In this document: positions 17,313-26,396 of the stretch, piece by piece
Layout: every line of letters starts with the position of its first letter
Position numbering within the stretch: the first letter of the stretch is position 1
Assembly: GCF_018614575.1 (NCBI RefSeq)
Contig: NZ_JAGGOJ010000045.1
Coordinates: 1-63,372, forward strand
DNA length: 63,372 bases
From: Streptomyces sp. ISL-10
Lineage (GTDB): Bacteria; Actinomycetota; Actinomycetes; Streptomycetales; Streptomycetaceae
Reading direction: 5' to 3'
Program-made: the position numbers and the translations under genes
Notes under the pieces: generated by a model
The model's database searches: none
Told to the model about the DNA's origin: nothing
What the model saw: only the letters and a program-made list of their open reading frames with translations

Positions 17313-19231
17313 GCGCCACCGCGGCCGCGTCGTCGCCTGCGCCGCACTCCGCCTTCGACCCCCGCCCACGGCCCGGTATCGCGCTGGGCAAGGCCGGACC
17401 CGGCGTGGCCGACACCCTGATCACCGACGGCCGTTCGCCCGCTCCCCGGCGTCGGCCCGACCTGGAGCCGTTGATGCCCCCGCTGGACAACCCGCTCGGC
17501 ACCGCGCCCGTTGCCGAGGCCCCCACAGCATTCCCCGCCGCCGGCGACGTGGTGGCGCACACTCTCCTCAACTGCCTCCTGCGGGAGGTCTCCGGCCCCG
17601 AGCACCAGACCGCCGTCGCCGACGGCCACCTGCTGCTGCGTCTGCCCCGCCGCGCCGCTGTGCTGCGCGTCGCCCTGCGCCGTACGTCCCTGCTCGGTGC
17701 ACACCGGTTCACGGGGCCTGTGCTGGAGCGGAGCGACGGCGGCTGGACGGAGATCGACTGGCGGCGTCTGGCCGAGCACGTGCGGGACGAGCTGTCGCTC
17801 CGTACGGGCGTCCGCAACGAGGAGTTCCTGGACCAGGTGGCCTCCAGCCACCGGGCAGTCTCCACCGCACTCGCGACGCGGGACGGGCAGGCCGCCCCTG
17901 CCGAGGACGACGGGCCGGCCGTCTATCTCGCCTCCGAGCAGTCCCTGCTGTTCGGCCACCGTTTCCACCCCACACCCAAGGCCCGCAGCGGCGACGCCGC
18001 CTCCTGGCTGTCCTACGCGCCGGAGGCCGGGGCCTCGTTCCGGCTGCGCCATCTCGCCGTCCGCGAGCACCTGATCGCCGAGGAGAACGCCGAGGACGGG
18101 GCCGCCGCGCCGCTCGACCGGCTGCGTCCCGGTGTCCCGGTCGGTTACCGGCTGCTGCCCGCGCATCCGTGGCAGTACGAGATGCTGCGCGACCACCCGG
18201 CGCTGCGCACAGCCTTCGACCGGGGTGACATCCTCGACCTCGGACGCGGCGGGCAGCCCTTCGCCGCCACCGCTTCCGTACGCACCCTCTACGACGGCGA
18301 GACGTTCCTGAAGTTCAGCCTGAACGTCCGTATCACCAACTGCCTTCGCAAGAACGCCAGTTACGAACTTTCCGGCGCGGTCGCGCTGACGCGGCTGCTG
18401 GAGCCGGTCCTGAACGACCTCGCCACCCGCTTTCCCGGCAGTGCCATGCTCCGCGAGCCCGCCTACCGAAGTCTCGCCCTCCCCGGACCTGACGGCAGCC
18501 CTGACCGCGCACTGCTGGAGGGCTTCGCCGTCATCGTCCGCGAGGGGCTGTCCGCCAGGCTCCTGCCCGGCACCACCCCGCTGCTCGCGGGCGCCGTCGC
18601 CGACGAGTATCCGACCGGCCCCGGCCACATCTCCCGTCTCCTCGGTGCGACCGGCCCGCGGACCGCCCTCACCTGGTGGGCGGCGTACGTCAAGCTGCTT
18701 CTGCCCCCCGTCCTGGCCGCCTACTTCGACCACGGACTGGTGCTGGAGCCGCATCTGCAGAACGTCCTCGTCTGCGTGGACGACGACGGCATGCCGGCCC
18801 AGGTGCTCTTCCGCGACCTGGAGGGCACCAAGCTCGTCCCCGACCACCACGCGGAGATCCTCGCCGCACTCCCCGCCGAAGTCGCCGGCCCCATGACGTA
18901 CGACGCCCAGCGCGGCTGGGACCGCGTCGTCTACTGCCTGCTGGTCAACCATGTCGCGGAGATGCTCGCCGCCGTCGCCGACCTGCACCCGCAGATCGAG
19001 GCCGCCCTGTGGGCCCAGGTCCGCGCCACCCTTCAGACGTATGCCGACCGCCACGGCCGCCCACCACAGCTCGCCGCCCTGCTGGCCGGCGTGCCCCTGC
19101 CCGCCAAGGCCAACCTGCTCACCCGCTGGAAGCGCAAGGCCGACCGCGAGGCCGGTTACGTCCGCCTCACCTCACCACTCGCGGAGGACGTGCTGCCCAC
19201 CGCCGACCCCGACCGGAGCGAAGCACGATGA
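17309..19231 (+). CDS. IucA/IucC-family NIS siderophore synthetase 2
   Basis: 640 residues, with an extra Pro-rich N-terminal stretch of about 70 residues before the IucA/IucC domain. Motifs: GHRFHPTPKARSG, LLPAHPWQYE, VRTLYDGETFLKFSLNVRI, EPHLQNVLV, VLFRDLEGTKL and the C-terminal KANLLTRWK. Two NIS synthetases in one operon usually add two amine arms in sequence to citrate-type backbones. Its residues differ clearly from synthetase 1, so the two likely have distinct substrates rather than being a recent duplication. Confidence 0.93.
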   Translation: MSATAAASSPAPHSAFDPRPRPGIALGKAGPGVADTLITDGRSPAPRRRPDLEPLMPPLDNPLGTAPVAEAPTAFPAAGDVVAHTLLNCLLREVSGPEHQTAVADGHLLLRLPRRAAVLRVALRRTSLLGAHRFTGPVLERSDGGWTEIDWRRLAEHVRDELSLRTGVRNEEFLDQVASSHRAVSTALATRDGQAAPAEDDGPAVYLASEQSLLFGHRFHPTPKARSGDAASWLSYAPEAGASFRLRHLAVREHLIAEENAEDGAAAPLDRLRPGVPVGYRLLPAHPWQYEMLRDHPALRTAFDRGDILDLGRGGQPFAATASVRTLYDGETFLKFSLNVRITNCLRKNASYELSGAVALTRLLEPVLNDLATRFPGSAMLREPAYRSLALPGPDGSPDRALLEGFAVIVREGLSARLLPGTTPLLAGAVADEYPTGPGHISRLLGATGPRTALTWWAAYVKLLLPPVLAAYFDHGLVLEPHLQNVLVCVDDDGMPAQVLFRDLEGTKLVPDHHAEILAALPAEVAGPMTYDAQRGWDRVVYCLLVNHVAEMLAAVADLHPQIEAALWAQVRATLQTYADRHGRPPQLAALLAGVPLPAKANLLTRWKRKADREAGYVRLTSPLAEDVLPTADPDRSEAR

Positions 19232-20466
19232 CCACCCCCACGCCCGCGGTGCGCGACCGCGTCCAGGCCCTGTCCCCGGAAGAACTGCCGGCCTACGTCT
19301 ACGACCTTGGGGCGCTGCGGGAGCATGCGGCGGCCGTGCGGGCGGCCCTGCCTGAGCGCGTCGAGCTGTACTACGCGGCCAAGGCCAACCCGGAGCCGGA
19401 GATCCTGGCGGCGCTCGGCCCGTACGTGGACGGCTACGAGGTCTCCTCGGGCGGCGAACTCGCGCACGCCGCCAACGTGGTGCCGGACCACCCGCTGGCC
19501 TTCGGCGGCCCGGGCAAGACCCCGGCCGAGATCGCGGCCGCGCTGGAACGGGGCGTGGCCCGTTTCCACGTCGAGAGCCTGTACGAACTCCACAGGTTGG
19601 CCGAGCTCGCCGGGCGGCTCGCGCCGGACACCCGCGTGGCCGTCCTGCTCCGCTTCAACCTCCCCCTGTCCGAGGCGTCGATGGCGGGCAGTTCCCTGGC
19701 GATGGGCGGCCGTCCCACCCCGTTCGGCATCGACCCGTCCGAAGCGGACTCGGCCGTCCGCGTGTTCACCGACGGAACCTGCCCGCACCTGGAACTGCTC
19801 GGCGTCCACGCCCACCTGGCCAGCGGCCTCGGCGCCCCCGAACAGCTCGCCGTTGCCGAGTCCGTCGTGACCTGGGCCGCCGACCTGGCCGCACGCCACC
19901 GGGTCCGCATCGCCGAGGTCAACGTCGGCGGTGGCATGACCGTCGACTACGCCACCCCCGAGCAGCGCTTCGACTGGGCCGGGTACGGCGTGGGCCTCGC
20001 CCACCTCTCCGACGCCCATCCGGACCTGACGCTGCGCATCGAGCCGGGGCGCGCCCTGACCGCGTACTGCGGCTGGTACGCCACCGAAGTGCTGGACGTG
20101 AAGCACAGCCACGGTGAGGAGTTCGCCGTTGTTCGCGGCGGCACCCACCACCTGCGGACGCCGGCGACCAAGGGACACGACCAGCCCTGCTCCGTCCTTC
20201 CCGTGGACACCTGGCCCCACCCCTGGCCGCGACCCGCCGCCCGCCAGGACCGCGTCACCCTCACCGGCCAGCTGTGCACCCCCAAGGACGTCCTCGCCCG
20301 CCACGTCCCGGCGCCGGGCCTGCGAGCAGGTGACCGGGTGGCCTTCGGCCTCGCGGGCGCCTACGCATGGAACATCTCGCACCACGACTTCCTCATGCAC
20401 CCCCGTCCGGGCTTCCACTTCCTGAACCGGCCCGGAAGCCGAGGGAAGGCAACGCGGCGGTCCTGA
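19228..20466 (+). CDS. PLP-dependent decarboxylase (DapDC/OrnDC fold type III) of the siderophore pathway
   Basis: 412 residues. The PLP lysine is Lys52 in YYAAKANPEP. Further family features are GVHAHLASG, NVGGGMTVD, the phosphate-binding EPGRALTAY, and the catalytic Cys in GQLCTPKDVL from the second subunit. Similar enzymes in NIS clusters include SbnH of staphyloferrin B, which decarboxylates a citryl-diaminopropionate intermediate; others make putrescine or cadaverine. Here it would decarboxylate ornithine or an ornithine-containing intermediate, which fits the neighbouring arg genes. Last gene of the operon, coupled by ATGA. Confidence 0.85.
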   Translation: MTTPTPAVRDRVQALSPEELPAYVYDLGALREHAAAVRAALPERVELYYAAKANPEPEILAALGPYVDGYEVSSGGELAHAANVVPDHPLAFGGPGKTPAEIAAALERGVARFHVESLYELHRLAELAGRLAPDTRVAVLLRFNLPLSEASMAGSSLAMGGRPTPFGIDPSEADSAVRVFTDGTCPHLELLGVHAHLASGLGAPEQLAVAESVVTWAADLAARHRVRIAEVNVGGGMTVDYATPEQRFDWAGYGVGLAHLSDAHPDLTLRIEPGRALTAYCGWYATEVLDVKHSHGEEFAVVRGGTHHLRTPATKGHDQPCSVLPVDTWPHPWPRPAARQDRVTLTGQLCTPKDVLARHVPAPGLRAGDRVAFGLAGAYAWNISHHDFLMHPRPGFHFLNRPGSRGKATRRS

Positions 20467-20818
20467 ACCGGCCCCACCCGTGCCGGCACGAGCGTCATCC
20501 GTCGAACTTGCAGGTGCCGGCGTCCATCGCCCTGACGCCCTGGCCCGTCACCCTGCACCGACCCGACTCTCCCCTGACGCGGAACACAAGGAGGTCTGGC
20601 GGGTCGCGCCCGACCACGACGTGTGGGCCGTAGAGACGACAACACCTGGCCGGTGCCTTGACCTCATCAGCGGCGTGCTCACCCGGCCTGGGCCTCGGAG
20701 CCGGGGGCGCGTGCCGACTGTCAGCGCATTCTCGATACGCTGCTGCCGTCGGTGGGATCCGTGCAGCAGATGAGCGCCCCGGGCGACTGACTTCCCCGCA
20801 CGACACGAGAGGTGCAGC
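20467..20818. other. Intergenic region after the siderophore operon
   Basis: No gene is convincingly supported. A minus-strand frame (20495-20806) ends in GRCRVTGQGVRAMDAGTCKF, which resembles the end of cysteine-containing Ig-like repeats of secreted proteins, so a decayed gene end is possible. Confidence 0.3.
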
Positions 20819-21526
20819 ATGACGGTGGACCGCGACGTCGTCGCACTCGACGACCCGGTGGGCGAGTCACTCGGCGGTCATCACGCGCATCTCGCCCGCC
20901 GACTCGGTCGGGCTGCCACCTACCTGCCGGGAGTCGCGACCTTCTCATCGGTATCTCCCGACGCGGATTCGGCGGCGTGGGCCGACCTCGCTCGGCTGCT
21001 CGGTCGAGGCGAGTTCGCCGACATGTTCAGCTGCCCAGCGATCCCGCCGTCGGACTGGGAGGCGGTTTTCGTCCTCGAAGGGCGCCAGATGATCTGGCCG
21101 GGCAACAGCCGGCTCGATCACTCTCGTGCCGAGCCGGACTCCGGCGTGGTCGAACTGGGCGCGGGGAGCGTCGCCGAGATGCTCGACCTCGTCGAACGGA
21201 CCCGACCGGGGCCGTTCTGGCCGCGCACCATCGAACTCGGCACCTATCTCGGTATCCGCGAGAACGGCACCTTGGTGGCGATGGCGGGCGAACGGCTCCG
21301 CCCACCGGGATGGACCGAGATCAGCGCCGTCTCCACCGCACCCGAGGCACGCGGGCAAGGCCACGCCGCTCGCCTGGTGAGTGCGCTCGTAGCGCGCATC
21401 GTGTCGCGGAACGAACGTCCCTTCCTGCACGTGTCCGAGGCAAACACCGGCGCGATCGCACTCTACGAGCGGCTCGGCTTCGAGACCCGCAAGCAGGTGA
21501 CCTTTCGAGGGTTCCGCACTCCGTAA
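20819..21526 (+). CDS. GNAT family N-acetyltransferase (FR47-like)
   Basis: 235 residues from the ATG at 20819. The C-terminal half is a typical GNAT fold: IRENGTLVAMAGERLRPPGW, then the acetyl-CoA loop APEARGQGHAARLV, and the closing NTGAIALYERLGF. The N-terminal 100 residues are not recognised. No iron box is seen before it and it is 350 bp beyond the siderophore operon, so it is probably not part of that system. The substrate is unknown. Confidence 0.8.
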   Translation: MTVDRDVVALDDPVGESLGGHHAHLARRLGRAATYLPGVATFSSVSPDADSAAWADLARLLGRGEFADMFSCPAIPPSDWEAVFVLEGRQMIWPGNSRLDHSRAEPDSGVVELGAGSVAEMLDLVERTRPGPFWPRTIELGTYLGIRENGTLVAMAGERLRPPGWTEISAVSTAPEARGQGHAARLVSALVARIVSRNERPFLHVSEANTGAIALYERLGFETRKQVTFRGFRTP

Positions 21527-21873
21527 CGGCCTGGGCACCTGGATCTCGTACCCGGCGCTGCCACCTGCCGTCAGCAACTGACCGTGCCGCCCCCCGCAGA
21601 CAGCGCGGACAGCCGCTGTCGGGCTCGCGATGGTCAGGCGCTCGGCGACATCAGGCACCGCGGTGTCTGCGGCCGTTGATGAAGAAGGTGAGCATGCCGG
21701 CCACGCTGCTGAGGTCGGCCGACTTCCATGTCGGCTCTCGTTGGGTCGGGGGTGGATCGCGCCCCGGCTGCGTGCAGCCGGTGTGCGTGGGCGCAGGATG
21801 AGTCGGCTGCTGTCCCTCGTGCGGGATCCGGCCATGGGGGCACGCCGACGCGTCGAGGCGGGGGCTCGTTCGG
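21527..21873. other. Intergenic region, no gene supported
   Basis: Convergent gap between the GNAT and the C-S lyase. Open frames are short and show no family features, and no clear terminator stem was found. Confidence 0.3.
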
Positions 21874-23139
21874 CTAGTGCGTGTGGAGGGCGGCGGTGCG
21901 TCCCATTCGGGTGATCGCCTCGGTGAGGACGGACTGGGAGGTGGCGAAGTTCAGGCGGACGTGCCCGGCTCCTCCCGTTCCGAAGATGTGCCCGGAGGAG
22001 AGAGCCACCCTGGCGTGTTCGAGGAATAGCTGTGCGGGGCCTGCCAGTTCTGTCACAACCGCGAGGTCCGTGGTGCCTTTTTCCGGGGCGAGGCCGAGGG
22101 GCCGGCAGTCGAGCCAGGCCAGGTAGGTTCCCTCCGGCCTGGTGTATTCGACCCCGGGCAGGTGTTCGGCGACGAGCCGGCCCAGCAGGGCTCGGTTCGC
22201 GTCGAGCCCTGCCAGCAGCGCATCGAGCCACTTGTCCCCGTGGCGGTAGGCCGCAGTGTGGGCGATGACGCCCAGGTAGCTGGCGCCGTGGTGGACCTCC
22301 TCGGGCATCCGGCGCAGATCGGCGGCTGCCTCAGGCCCCGCGATGGCGAGCGCCGCCTTGATCCCGGCGAGGTTCCAGCCCTTGGTCGCCGACATGAGCG
22401 AGAAGGCGTCTTCGGCCCCGGGCACGCTCAGGTAGGGCGTGAACGTGGCGCCCGGCAGTACGAGTGGGGCGTGGATCTCGTCGGCGACGACACGGATTCC
22501 GTACTGCCGAGCCAGTGCCGCCACGGCGGCGAGCTCCTCAAAGGTGTGAACCGTGCCTGTCGGGTTGTGTGGATTGCTGAGGAGGTAGGCGATCTTGCCC
22601 TTGCCGCTGTGTTCCCGGGCACGCCGGAACGTCTCCTCGAGCGTTTCCAGGCTGACCCGGAGGTCCTGCCCGAGGGGCGCTTCGATGATCCGGCGGTCGT
22701 TATGGGTGACGAAGGCGTAGAAGGGTGCGTACACAGGGGAGTTGACGACGACAGGGTCGCCGAAGTCGGTGATCAGCCGCAGCACCTGGACCGCGCCCAT
22801 CATCACGTCCGGGATCACGGCGACGCGGTCGACCGCCACCCCGTCCCATTTCCAGCGCCGCGAGGCAAAGCCGGCCAGCGACTCCGCGAACTCGGTTCCG
22901 GCCGGGTACCCGGTGTCACCGGTCTCGATGGCTTCGCGCAGTGCGTCGGCGACCGGCGGCGCGAGCGGGACATCCATCTCCGCCACCCACAGGGGCAGGA
23001 CGTCCGCTGGATGTGTGCGCCACTTCATGCTTCTGCGCCGACGGAGCTGCTCGAGCGAGAGCTCCTCGAGAGGGTTTGCGCGCTCTCCGGCCGCGGCGCC
23101 TGTGGAACCGCGCCCACCAACGGCAGTCACGTTCAGCAT
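21874..23139 (-). CDS. MalY/PatB-type PLP aminotransferase, probable cystathionine beta-lyase
   Basis: About 421 residues, fold type I PLP enzyme. Seen: WVAEMDVPLAPPVADAL near the N-terminus, the NPHNPTGTVHT loop, VVADEIHAPLV, and the PLP lysine in SATKGWNLAGIKAAL, all typical of the MalY/PatB C-S lyase branch. The reaction is cleavage of cystathionine or related thioethers to homocysteine, pyruvate and ammonia. The chosen start is ATG 23139 (MLNVTAVGG); the frame is open for nine more codons to 23166. No ribosome site is strong at either, so the first 30 residues are uncertain. Confidence 0.85.
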   Translation of the reverse strand: MLNVTAVGGRGSTGAAAGERANPLEELSLEQLRRRRSMKWRTHPADVLPLWVAEMDVPLAPPVADALREAIETGDTGYPAGTEFAESLAGFASRRWKWDGVAVDRVAVIPDVMMGAVQVLRLITDFGDPVVVNSPVYAPFYAFVTHNDRRIIEAPLGQDLRVSLETLEETFRRAREHSGKGKIAYLLSNPHNPTGTVHTFEELAAVAALARQYGIRVVADEIHAPLVLPGATFTPYLSVPGAEDAFSLMSATKGWNLAGIKAALAIAGPEAAADLRRMPEEVHHGASYLGVIAHTAAYRHGDKWLDALLAGLDANRALLGRLVAEHLPGVEYTRPEGTYLAWLDCRPLGLAPEKGTTDLAVVTELAGPAQLFLEHARVALSSGHIFGTGGAGHVRLNFATSQSVLTEAITRMGRTAALHTH

Positions 23140-24429
23140 TGGACCGCCATCTCGCTCTCGACGCAAGCGCCGAGAGGCAGGGACGCTGCACCGAGCGCGG
23201 GGCCCGGCCCCGCGGCTTCATCGAAATCACGGACGACACCGCCACGCACGAACCCATCCGAGACCCGTGGGTGGACGTCATCGTCCCGCTTGCCACCCCC
23301 TGACGGGCATGTTCGCCCCGCGACTCGTTCACCGCCGCGCCAAGCGCCGGCTCCGGAGTGTCCGTGCGGCAGGTGCTCTATCGAACCGTCGGCTGGCGTT
23401 GGGCAGACAGGGTGCCTCGCCACTGAATGCCGCAGTGACGGTGATCACGGAGATCTCCCGAGCGGCGTTGCGTACGCCGGCATCGTTGTCGCGGCGGGGG
23501 AGTGGAGGGGGCTGGCGCAGCACTCTCGGCAAGATCTAGCGTCCCGGCAGTTATGCAGGCCAGGGAGGTGATCAGGCCGCTCGGGTCAGCAAACGGTCAG
23601 CATTGGGACGGAGGTGTCCCGGCTTGCCGAACTGGTGACCTACGTGGCGGGGACCTGGGCGCAGATGCCTGGCTCCCGCTCGGAAGGTTCACTTCATGGC
23701 TCGCCTTCAGGGACACGCTCGGTGAGCAGTGCGAGAGGCCGGCGTCGGCACTCAGGGCGACGGGATCGAGCGCCTGACGCAGATATGCGCCGATCTTCTT
23801 CGCAGTGTTCGTGGCCACAAGGGACGCACGGTTTGCAACGGAGAACCCAGCTCCTCCGCTCCGAGGTCCAGGCCTCCAATGAGCACGCCTTCGCATGGAC
23901 AAGGTCCCGACACAGCGCATTCACGGGACCAGAGCCGCGATCGTGGCGGCGACGCGGGGCTCGGCGGCGTACTCGTCGCGCAAAAGTGCCCGCTCGGAGG
24001 TGCAATGCAGATTCGGGGCCTGGGCGCTCCGTAGGATGACCGGCTCCTGGAGGCTGGAGGCCGTATCTCTCGCCAAGGACAGCGAATACGGCCTGATTGA
24101 CGACGTCCGGTCGGGCGACTTGAACCGATCCTCCGCGTAGCCTGGTGGCTGCGGACGGGCGGCGTCGGACGTGAACACGACCAGCCGCAAAGTGGAGGCG
24201 CCAATTCGGGGCTTGGGGAAGAGCGGGGTAAGCCGCGGCGTCGGCTCGTACGCGCTGCACGCCTACGGCGAGTTGTAGCCGATCGCCTGGGACGGGATCA
24301 GCGCCAAGGCGTGCCGTGGGCGGGTGATGTGGAGGAGGTGTGTGTGACGGAAGACGCATGATCGTTTGTATGCCCAGTGCGTGTTAGCCTGCCCGCCGGT
24401 CACAATCGAATGCACACGGGGGAGGCGCG
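23140..24429. other. Gene-poor 1.3-kb stretch, possible decayed genes
   Basis: No complete gene is supported. Frames are short and the bias for G/C in third positions is lost. Two fragments look protein-like: plus strand ending at 23303 (FIEITDDTATHEPIRDPWVD then stop), and a minus-strand frame of 89 codons at 23921-24190 with unusually even composition. Both lack a believable start or family. The stretch may be a scar of earlier insertions beside the effector module. Confidence 0.4.
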
Positions 24430-24801
24430 GTGGGCTCGGACGGCTACCAGGCCAAGGCAGGTATGACCGGCCCGGCTCAGCAACTCGACAACGCCGGCAG
24501 GGACATGGACGGCGTCAGCTCGGCAGTCAAGTCCCGCACGGAATACTCGTACGGCGATGTCGGCGGCGATGACGCCGCGTCGGCGCTGAACGCGTTCGTC
24601 AAGGCCTGGGAGGCGGAGGCCAAGACACTGGCGTCGGCGTTGCACGAGCTCGGTGGCAAGGTGCAGTTGGCCAAGAAGACCTACCGCGGCACCGACGGTC
24701 TCGTGGAGACGCAGGTGGACAGCGTCCCCACCGGCGGCACGAGCAGCCGCACCGACACATCGACGCAGGGCGTGCGCACCTCCGCCCTCTTGAGCTACTG
24801 A
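24430..24801 (+). CDS. WXG100-like protein, probable type VII secretion partner
   Basis: 123 residues from GTG 24430 behind GGGGGAGG. It is small and largely helical, with no signal peptide. The hairpin-like layout (AWEAEAKTLASALHELGGK turn region) is followed by TYRGTD, matching the YxxxD/E export signal of type VII (ESX) substrates. It sits 11 bp upstream of a large protease-ended protein, as WXG100 chaperones or partners do for their effectors. No secretion ATPase or membrane component is in the window. Confidence 0.65.
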   Translation: MGSDGYQAKAGMTGPAQQLDNAGRDMDGVSSAVKSRTEYSYGDVGGDDAASALNAFVKAWEAEAKTLASALHELGGKVQLAKKTYRGTDGLVETQVDSVPTGGTSSRTDTSTQGVRTSALLSY

Positions 24802-24812
24802 GGAGCGGGCCG

Positions 24813-26396
24813 GTGTCGTTCTTCTTCTCTCCTCTCGACTCCCCTTCCTTCCGCCTCGCGTGGCTCGCCGGGCTGTCCAAGAAGATGCTCGGTGCCGGGA
24901 GCAAGAACGAGCTCCTCGACCTGATCGACGACGCCCTCTCGGTGCCCGTACCGGGCGGCGACCAGGGCGTGCTGGAGGGCCTGGCAAAGCTGTACCGCGG
25001 CCAGGTCGACCCGGTCGGCAGCGTCTTCGACCAGGTCGACCGGGTGGGCCGCAGGGGTCTTCCGGAGGTGTGGGTCGGCGACACGAGCGTCCTCGCCTCC
25101 GACGCGGTGAACGCCGCCGGGCGGTCGGTGAGCCAGATGAGGGAGGCGTTCCACGAGTGCGCGTCGGTGCTGCTGACGCTGGCCGACGCGATCGGCGCCG
25201 CACAGCGCAAGGACGAGCAGGGCCGCGGACAGTTGCTGGAGCAGAGGAAGACGCTCGGCGGCAAGGACGGTTTCTTCGACGACCTGCACGAGAACGACGA
25301 GGAGGAGTGGGACCGCAAGAACGCCGCCCACTTCGGCTCCTACGCGGTCGACCTGATGCACGACGCCGTCTCCGACGCGCAGGAGGCCACCCGCGTCGCG
25401 GCCCGGGACCTGAACAAGTGGGCCGCCGAGGCACGGGCCGGGAAGATGGAGACCAGCGAACTCACCGCCGTCGACAAGCTGATGCTCGCCGACACCGGCG
25501 TCTGGGGCGCCGACGCGGAGCTGAACGAGATCCTCGCGGCCGGCGACCTGGCGCGTGCGTCGACGCGTATGGACCGGCTGGGTCTCGACGACGAGATCGC
25601 CATGGAGCGGATGCTGGCGAAGTCGGACACCCCGCAGGAGCGGGCCTACCTGATGAAGGCCCTGGCCGCCGGCCACAGCGTCGCCGAGATCGGGGAGTTC
25701 CAGGACAAGATTCACGGCAAGGACCCCGACTGGCTGCGCCGGCACCTCACTCCGGTGGTCACCGCCGGGGACAGCATGAACGACGAGGGCCTGGCGCCGG
25801 ACGGCTCGAACAACAACAAGGACTTCGTCACGTTCAACGGCCAGCGGTGGGTACAGGGCGGGGACGGCTCCGAGGGCACCTGCGTGGCCTCGTCCACCGT
25901 CACGTCCCGCGCCATGGTCGACCCCCTGTACGCGCTCGACCTCACCGGCGGCCCCGACGGGCAGCAGGACGACCCCGACGCCTTCAAGCAGCGCCTGGTG
26001 GCCGAACAGCACCGGCTGCACACCGAAGGCGACGGCGGCGAGAACTGGGGCGGCATGGGGCCGGAGGGGCAGGAACGGATCAACGACACCGCCGTCGGCA
26101 GTGCCACCGGCACTGACTACGAGCGCCAGGACCTGGACAGCGCCGCCGAACGCAGGGCGGTCCTCACCGAGGTCGAGAAGTCGGTGGCGCAGGGGCGGCC
26201 GGTGCCTGTCGACGTCTCGGGCAAGGAGGGCGCCCACGCGATGACCATCATCGCCCAGGAGGGTGACATGCTTCAGGTGTACAACCCCTGGGGTTCGACC
26301 ACCTGGGTCAGCGAGGACGACTTCATCAACGGCCACATGGGCAAGGCTTCCAACAGTGATCTCCCCAACGCGTACAGCGTCTATCTTCCGCGGTAG
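24813..26396 (+). CDS. Putative type VII-associated effector with papain-like cysteine peptidase domain
   Basis: 527 residues from GTG 24813. Residues 1-250 are helical and WXG/LXG-like (long stretches such as SVLASDAVNAAGRSVSQMREAF), without a signal peptide. Residues 340-527 look like a papain-fold peptidase: Cys357 in GSEGTCVASSTVTSRAM, His475 in GAHAMTII, and Asn491 in QVYNPWGSTTW, giving a Cys-His-Asn triad. The next gene, overlapping by 41 bp, encodes a lipoprotein resembling an inhibitor of this peptidase class. A toxin or wall/protein-processing effector is likely; activity is inferred, not shown. Confidence 0.65.
   Translation: MSFFFSPLDSPSFRLAWLAGLSKKMLGAGSKNELLDLIDDALSVPVPGGDQGVLEGLAKLYRGQVDPVGSVFDQVDRVGRRGLPEVWVGDTSVLASDAVNAAGRSVSQMREAFHECASVLLTLADAIGAAQRKDEQGRGQLLEQRKTLGGKDGFFDDLHENDEEEWDRKNAAHFGSYAVDLMHDAVSDAQEATRVAARDLNKWAAEARAGKMETSELTAVDKLMLADTGVWGADAELNEILAAGDLARASTRMDRLGLDDEIAMERMLAKSDTPQERAYLMKALAAGHSVAEIGEFQDKIHGKDPDWLRRHLTPVVTAGDSMNDEGLAPDGSNNNKDFVTFNGQRWVQGGDGSEGTCVASSTVTSRAMVDPLYALDLTGGPDGQQDDPDAFKQRLVAEQHRLHTEGDGGENWGGMGPEGQERINDTAVGSATGTDYERQDLDSAAERRAVLTEVEKSVAQGRPVPVDVSGKEGAHAMTIIAQEGDMLQVYNPWGSTTWVSEDDFINGHMGKASNSDLPNAYSVYLPR

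Noticed and set aside
15498..17369. Very long open frame on the minus strand opposite the first NIS synthetase (similar ones lie opposite many genes)
   Set aside because: At this GC content antisense frames stay open by chance. The product is Gly/Arg-rich with no domain, while the plus strand encodes a complete IucA/IucC protein.
14332..20466. Staphyloferrin B identity for the NIS operon, based on the SbnH-like decarboxylase
   Set aside because: No SbnA/SbnB diaminopropionate genes, no SbnG citrate synthase, and two rather than three NIS synthetases are present; the ATP-grasp gene does not fit.
20495..20806. Minus-strand frame ending in GRCRVTGQGVRAMDAGTCKF
   Set aside because: The last 20 residues resemble Ig-like secreted repeats, but the rest is not protein-like and there is no ribosome site or signal peptide; noted only as a possible gene end.
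23921..24190. 89-codon minus-strand frame in the gene-poor stretch
   Set aside because: Composition is fairly protein-like, but no start signal, family or conserved motif could be recognised, and third-base bias is weak.
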